NCBI RefSeq assembly: GCF_030867095.1
Contig: NC_081831.1
Location: 21,862,001 to 21,926,000 of the forward strand
From: Alligator mississippiensis
Lineage: Eukaryota; Chordata; Crocodylia; Alligatoridae
Length of the DNA: 64,000 nt
Direction: 5' to 3'
Positions 58,330 through 64,000 of the stretch are shown here, piece by piece. The position numbers were made by a program, and so were the translations under genes. Below the pieces are notes generated by a model, which was given only the letters and a program-made list of their open reading frames with translations, had not been told where the DNA came from and did not search any database. Every line of letters begins with the position of its first letter. Position 1 is the stretch's first letter.

Positions 58330-58567
58330 CACCACCGCTGCGGGTCTGCCCGAGACAGAGGGCGACGGTGACTGCGCATGTGCGCTGGGGCCCAGCTCCT
58401 AGCAGGACCACACTGCCCAGCATCCCTAGCGGTAGCCAGAATGCCCCGCGCCGGCTCAGCCTCGCCCCATCCCTGCTCTTGCCTAGCTCGCAGCTGGCGC
58501 ATGCGCGGAGTACTACGGGTCCCGGCAGGCACCGCGGACGTTTGAGCGAGACGCGGGCGCGATAGAG
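58330..58567 (+). promoter_or_regulatory. DSN1: DSN1 CpG-rich promoter with two NRF1 palindromes and a ZNF143 site
   Basis: The GC-rich stretch before the DSN1 ATG holds TGCGCATGTGCGC at 58373-58385 and GCGCATGCGC at 58497-58506, both matching the NRF1 consensus. ACTACGGGTCCCGGCAGGC at 58512-58530 is a good match to the ZNF143 (SBS) motif. This is typical of TATA-less promoters of constitutively expressed or cell-cycle genes. Binding is inferred from motif match only. Confidence 0.7.
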
Positions 58568-61500
58568 ATGGCAGCTGCTCAGGAGCCCGGCTGGGGCCGC
58601 GGGGCAGCAGGCGCGCTGGAGCCCGCCCTGAGCACTCCTCTGCGGGGCGGCGGGATGCCCCAAGGTGAGGCGGCGCGCAGCTGCGGCAGAGCCGGGAGCC
58701 CGGGCTCCGACCGGAGACTTCCCGCCTGGTCCCGGGCGCGGCCCTTGCGGTCGGACCTGCCTAGAAACCGGGGCCGCCCCCCGGGCCGGAGCCGACGCCA
58801 TTGGGGTCGGGCCCAGGGCCCGCGGGCGAGTCCCGTGGGAGGTCGTGTTCGCTGTACCCCCCGGCCTGGTGATGTGTTGGTTGGTTGTCTCTCGTAGGAG
58901 GCGAGGCCGGGGCAGAGGGAGCCGAACGCTGGGGCTGTTCGGAGATGCAGAAAGTACCGAGTCCTGGAGCTGCAGCAAGGGCACGAGCGAGCCCCTGCGA
59001 GAGGCAAGAAAGGAAAAGGTCCTGGTCTGGTCACAGCCCCACCATGGGCAGGCAGGGGCCCAGTCCTAAGCTGGCATCGCCCTGGAAGGGCAGTCCCAGG
59101 AGGGCCCTGGCTTTTGGGTTGCCCCCCTCGTCCTCCAGGTCGCGAGCGTCCCGTCGCTCCTGGCGTCGCTCCAGTCTGAAGGGAACCAAGCGTCGGAAGT
59201 CACTGCCTCCTTTTCACCCTGATGTGACCGGTACGTGCTGCCTACTTTATCGCGAGCAGGCTGATGGGAAACTTATGTGAGAATTTGGGCCAGCAGAGCT
59301 TTGAGTCAATGGGTGTAGTATTTAAAGCGCAAAGAGACCAGCTTGGCCCCCAAAGTTGCTTCATTGTGGACTGCGTTGGTTGTGCCCGCACTTGAAAGTT
59401 AAATGTTCTGCTGCAATGAACAGTCTCCTCAGTCTTGCTGATGTCTCTCAGGTGCAAAAGCATGAGTCCATGTATGGACTATTTCAGCTACTCACAGCTT
59501 GGGGTAAATGCTACCTTTTAAAAAGTTTTGTGTTTACCTTTTTTTTAGAACTGAGCAAATCAATCAGCCTGGATTTGCCAGGGACTGACAGACTTGCTGA
59601 GCTCCTGCTGTCCAGTTTTCAGGTGAGGCTTTAGTTCTGTAAGGGGAGAGGAGAAAATTTGCTGCAGTGCTTTTTACTCTTCCTCCTGTTGCACTTGGCT
59701 AAACCACAGTCATTTTCCTCTCTCTATCAGGTAGCCTAATGAAAAGCTACTCAATGTCCTTTGAATAGCTGTTCTAAAAAAAAAAAAAAAAAGGATATTG
59801 CTTTTTTTATTCTTTTAGTTTTCTGCCCAGAAGCTGGAATGTGCCTTGATGCAGACTGATGGGTTCAGCCCTGAGGCTTTTAAAGCAAACAGTGAGTCTC
59901 TTTGGAATATTTTTAGTTCTGCATTGGGAGAGTCGTATCTTCTGTTTAAGATGGAAAAAATGTTTTTTGGGAAGCAGGGGTGTGAGCAGCTGAAGAGCTG
60001 TAAGTCAGTAGAGCACCAAATGAAGCATTGATTGCAGAGTTGAGCTTCATTCTATTGAAGTCCGTGGAACTGATCACTAAACTGTCCACTGATGCAGAAC
60101 TGACCTCGTTTGCAGGGAACTCGGTTTTAGAGGAGCTGAAGCGCTGCATAGAGAGATTGAAGCTGGATGGAACGCTGAAGAAATGTACAGAGGAGACTCC
60201 AGGGTAATGACTCGTCTCCACGGTCACTGTGTTATTGTCCCATGTTGGAGTGGAGAGTCTAATTTAGCTCCTGTTCAACTACCTTGCACTGGAGCACATT
60301 AAACTAATCAAAGTTCTGCATCTATAGGCAGTAAGAAGCTCATATGGATGTTGAGGATGATATGATGTGTTGCAGGATTACAGTCTTTAGTACTGGAATG
60401 TTTTAATTACGGATAAAGGTCTACAAGCTAAAATGCCACAACTCTTGTCTGCAGAAGTCATGTGAGAACACTGAACTCACAGCCCCTGAGAGTTCATGCT
60501 TTGGACAAACGTGGGGACTCTGTAGGTGGGTCAGTCATACATGTGTTAAAGAAAGAAAAAGAAATCTGCTGCTACGGATGGAAAATATTCTTTGGAGTAG
60601 TCGGGGCACTCGTGTCTGGAGTAGTACTAGACTCATCCACAAGTGTGTGCTTGGTTGCATTTGTAGTCCGTTACCTTATGTGTTTGTGCAGGCACAATGC
60701 AAAAAAGCTAAGCAATCATCATGATCCTGTGTGGGTACAAACTGCCTGTTGATATACCTTTTGGAATGTATTTCATTTCATGCTTGTGTGTTTTAGGGTT
60801 TTGTCGGACCCTGCCCTTGGCGAGTCATTGGCCCAGATTAAGGAATATATAGCCAGGTGAGATTAAACTGAGTCCAAGCCTAGCTTCCTACAGTTGGATA
60901 CAGATGAGCCTCTTCTTGCAGTTTTCTGTATTGTCATTAAGCCCCATGTTTAAACACCAAGTTGTGCACTTGAAATGAGGGGAGAATGCTATCTGTATAT
61001 GAAGAGAAGCTTGACGTAGGACTAACACACTAAACTCTCTCAAGAACCCAGCAAGTTGGTCTTTCTCCCATACTTAATCTTCCTGTCCTCTTTTTGCTCA
61101 TTTTGCAGGTTTACTGTGGAGTGTCAGTCTTGGGATCAGCTTGTAATAAGTTATGAGAAAATGGCTGAAGAAATGCCCAGGTTAGATGATTATCCTATGT
61201 CTTATCCTTCTCAATTAAAGAAAATGAGATTTAATACTGAGAATCTAACAGGGCTTTAATTTGACCCTATGAGTATTATTGCACTATTTTAGATTTAAAT
61301 TACTTTAAAAAAATCTTTGGCATTTGGGGTCACCTGTAAATTGTGTGCTCTAAGTGTAACTGAATTTACATAGTCTCAGCCCACAGTTACACCTATGGGA
61401 TAACATGCAAATAATCTGCTGCCAGTCATGCCTATGCCAGGCTTCATGGAAACTGGACAGTTAACATTGTGCAGTGGTTAAATTTGTTCTTTGCTGTTTT

Positions 61501-63213
61501 TGTATTTTTTTGGGGTTTTTTTTAAAGACAACTGGAGAAGTGCAAGGCAAACGAAGTAGAGGTGGATCCTGCTGATTATTTAGGATCATCTCAGGCCAAG
61601 GTTATCAACAGCAAGCCTGACTACCAGAGAATATTAGACAGCCAGAGTGAGGTCTTTGATTGCATGGAGCTTGTGGTGAGTAACAGGGACTGAGATGCAA
61701 CAGTATTAATTTACCACTTCAAGGGAAATGGAAATAATGTTGAATTATTTGGTAGAGAACAGTGATCAGATGTTGATTGTTGGTGGAAAGGGGTGTGGGT
61801 AGGGGGTTGGAATGACAGTGAACTAGTATCACTGTGTGGGTACATCAGTGAATTAACTAGATTTCACTATACAGAGAGAACACATTTATTGTATATTGTT
61901 GTGGAAACACCAGATTCTTTTCTCAATGTTAGGTCACTTGCCTTCGGAAGAGACAGAATATGTGGGAGCTTTTAGAGTACTTTTGATCCTTTCAAGAAGG
62001 GTTTTCTTCTGTACTCTGCAGCATGGAATTTTAGCACAAGGGTTATTCACTGTTTACAGACAAATTCTCCAACAACAAACACGAGAAAGGTGTTGCTCTG
62101 TTTTATATTCATTCTGTGTTACATACCTGTATGACAGGTCTAAAAAACCTGTGAACATGTTTACTGAATTAATTATTGATGCTTTGGTTTAATGTTTGCT
62201 TATTCATCTAGTTCATTAAACCATCAAAAGCATTGCTTTTCTTGCATGTTGGAAGTTTCCCTGAAGTTTCCCTCTTGTGTTTTGCAGCTGGATGAAATGC
62301 AGATGGCACTGAAGTTGTTGCAAGCATTCATGAGAGACAGTACCCAGTACCTCCAGAATTTATCAGAACAACTTGGTAAGGGGCTGTTTCTTCTGTGGGA
62401 CAGTACTTGCTGCTTGTTTATTGAATTCAGAACTGGCATTTTGCTCAGTCCAGCAAACACTGTCTTATGTGGCATAAAAGGTATTGGGGACTAAGGATGA
62501 TAGAACAATTATTTAACAAAGGATTTATTGACTTTTATTACAGCTTGTAGTCCCCCTTTTTGTGGGGAAAGGAGGGAGAGGACAGGGTGTCTCTGTTCAA
62601 GCATATGCTTCCTACTTATTTGTTGTTCTGGACAACCCTAAGACATCTAAACCATCAGTTAGCTAATGCTGGAAGTTAGATAAAGGATGTCCGTAGGTTT
62701 AGTTAAAAGTTGTGCTGCTTGATACCAAGGTACTTCTATGTGACCCTGAAAAACATATGGCACCTCTCTGAACACTGCCTGTTGAAACTATCCACATAAA
62801 CCTGCTGCCTGGTGTTCTTTGAGCCAAGAATTGGCAACATCAGCCCTAAATTGCTGGGGATTGTACTAGCTTTTTAGGAGGAAGAACTAAGAGTAACTGG
62901 TTGGAGTCTAATGTTGGGGTTTGTGGAGGGTACCATCAAAACAAAATCTGGGCTGTAGAGATGAGGAAACTGAGGCTAAGTGAAGGGCTGGGACAGGTTT
63001 GGGGCCTTCACCTTGCACAACGGGTGGTTAGATGCTGGGAGTCCCTGTCGTGCACCAAGCCGGAGCCAGTCCCAGGCCCTGCTTCTCATGGTGACTTCTC
63101 TTCCAGCCTCAAGAGCCTTCTGCCACTTGGAGAACTCGCCTGCGCGGAAGCTGCTGGGGGGGTCCAGGAAGCAGCTCCATGGTGCTGGGAGTCAGCAGCC
63201 AGCCGAGGGCTGA
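58568..63213 (+). CDS. DSN1: DSN1, MIS12 kinetochore complex subunit, complete, ten coding exons
   Basis: Exons: 58568-58664, 58898-59230, 59549-59622, 59819-59891, 60116-60203, 60797-60856, 61109-61180, 61528-61675, 62288-62375 and 63107-63213. Phases agree and there is no internal stop (379 aa; human about 356). Identity rests on ELSKSISLDLPGTDRLAELL, LLSSFQFSAQKLE, DGTLKKC, YLGSSQ followed by NSKPDYQ, VFDCMELV and the C-terminal SPARKLL, all close to human DSN1. By family knowledge DSN1 joins the MIS12 complex, which links CENP-C on centromeric chromatin to KNL1 and NDC80. Aurora B controls this through two serines nine residues apart (human S100 and S109). Here WRRSS and RRKS place the counterparts at about S125 and S134, also nine apart. 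The N-terminal third (exons 1-2) is Arg/Ser/Pro-rich, apparently disordered and poorly conserved. The start is the first ATG of the CpG-rich exon. Confidence 0.95.
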
Positions 63214-63365
63214 AGGCAGGCGCTGAGAGGGGTCGCTCCCGCCTTTGCATCCCCCTTCCGGCGTCCGGGACAGCAGCTGCCGGGGGTGGGTGGTTACAAT
63301 AGTCTGCGCCTGTATCGGGCTTGCCTGCGGTGCCGTGAATAAAGCTGAAGCGACGGCCCTTGCCT
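63214..63365 (+). other. DSN1: DSN1 3' untranslated region with poly(A) signal
   Basis: A short 3' UTR follows the TGA at 63211-63213. A canonical AATAAA at 63338-63343 would end the transcript about 280 bases before the MVB12A start codon. Confidence 0.7.
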
Positions 63366-63644
63366 CGTGGGCTGCAGTGCGGGGGGGGGGGCGCGCGGGC
63401 TGGATCAGCTGGCGAGCTGCGCATGCGTGCACAACCCAGGCTCGCGCCAGGTGTTTCCCGCTTCCGCATTCAAATGACGTAATGCTCGTCCTGCACGGAA
63501 ACGTCTTATTGGCTGCGATGGCCGTCCATCGCATCGGGGGAGCCAATCGCAGGGTGATGCTTCACCTAGCGGCCAATAGGGGCAAAAGGCCGTGTGAGGT
63601 ACGGGAACCCCGCCTCCCGGCGCGAGGAACGGCAACTGGGTGTG
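63366..63644 (+). promoter_or_regulatory. MVB12A: MVB12A CpG-rich promoter: NRF1, CRE-like and three CCAAT boxes
   Basis: Between the DSN1 poly(A) signal and the MVB12A ATG lie TGCGCATGCGTGC (63418-63430; NRF1-like), ATGACGTAA (about 63474-63482; CRE/ATF-like), and three CCAAT boxes: ATTGG near 63509, CCAAT near 63543 and CCAAT near 63574. Spacings of about 30 bases between CCAAT boxes are typical of NF-Y promoters of constitutively active genes. A G-run at 63380-63389 precedes them. Confidence 0.7.
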
Positions 63645-64000
63645 ATGGCGGCGCCGGCGGAACCCGTCCCACTGTCGGGGGTGGCCTGGGCCTCCAGCCC
63701 CGCCGCGCTGCCCGCCGCCTGGACCCCGGTGAGCAGCCCCGCCCCGAGCCCCCGGCACCGCCCCCTGCCCGGCGGCGGCCACCCTAGTACCGGGGCCTCG
63801 CCTGACCGAGCCCCGCGTCTTGCCCTCAGATCACGAGCACGGTGGAAGGCGCCGCCGCCAACTTCGGGAAGGGATTCGGGCAGAAATCCAGCTACTTCCT
63901 CTGCCAGAGCAGCCAGGTGAGGGGGGAGGGGCGCGCCTGGGCGAGGAGCCGGGACCCCGGCGCGGCGCGGCGCGTGCTCAGCCCCTCTGCTCCCCGCAGG
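63645..64000 (+). CDS. MVB12A: MVB12A, ESCRT-I subunit, first two coding exons (partial, runs off the window)
   Basis: Exon 1 is 63645-63728 (28 codons, phase 0) and exon 2 is 63830-63916 (29 codons, phase 0). A good acceptor (CCCCGCAG, ending 63999) shows a third exon beginning at base 64000. The encoded PLSGVAWASS and ITSTVEGAAANFGKGFGQK, then SSYFLC, match the N-terminus of human MVB12A (PLAGLAWSS..., then [22 protein letters not shown]). This segment starts the MABP domain, which binds acidic membranes. By family knowledge MVB12A is an accessory subunit of ESCRT-I (with TSG101, VPS28 and VPS37) that sorts ubiquitinated cargo into multivesicular bodies. The start follows the human pattern; an upstream in-frame ATG at 63594 would add 17 residues with no family support. 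Confidence 0.9.

Noticed and set aside
58136-58984. 282-codon antisense frame over the DSN1 promoter and exon 1
   Set aside because: GC-rich shadow of a CpG island with no family resemblance.

Overview
The window is vertebrate nuclear DNA, almost certainly from a non-avian sauropsid. Genes are split into short exons with GT..AG introns, intergenic DNA is repeat-rich, and the repeats are CR1 LINEs, hAT-type DNA transposons, LTR fragments, MIR-like SINE pieces and a reptile repeat of the 'handle-like' tRNA-SINE kind. One CR1 ends in a tandem ATGAAAT-type tail. I favour a crocodilian, with a turtle as the alternative, but sequence alone does not settle this. Nothing bacterial or viral-genomic is present, and I see no CRISPR array or rRNA/tRNA gene.

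Four protein-coding genes, all on the + strand, can be reconstructed exon by exon. They are LPAR2 (lysophosphatidic acid receptor 2; two coding exons at 10793-11525 and 20984-21285), PBX4 (TALE homeodomain protein; nine exons, 35097-56159), DSN1 (MIS12 kinetochore complex subunit; ten exons, 58568-63213) and the first two coding exons of MVB12A (ESCRT-I subunit; 63645-63728 and 63830-63916, continuing past the window edge). The first three read as full-length proteins of about 344, 443 and 379 residues with no internal stops and consistent splice phases. They are functionally unrelated (GPCR signalling, transcription, chromosome segregation, endosomal sorting), so the interest lies in synteny rather than a shared pathway. 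In human, LPAR2, PBX4 and MVB12A lie on 19p13.11 while DSN1 is on 20q11.23.

Layout: 1-5.7 kb is upstream DNA with old hAT and MIR pieces. From 5.74 to 10.73 kb is a nested transposon stack: a hAT element interrupted by a CR1 LINE, itself interrupted by two solo LTRs of different families, each with its own 5-bp target duplication. The stack stops 47 bp before the LPAR2 coding exon. The 9.5 kb LPAR2 intron carries a Helitron-like element, a small hAT with a perfect 8-bp duplication, and a second copy of one of the solo LTRs. From 22 to 34.5 kb is intergenic DNA with no gene that I can support. PBX4 starts in a CpG island at about 34.8-35.6 kb; its 10 kb intron 2 holds a fold-back hAT, a second copy of the large hAT family, and a long antisense CR1. 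DSN1 and MVB12A are compact, with CpG-rich promoters bearing NRF1, ZNF143, CRE and CCAAT-type sites.
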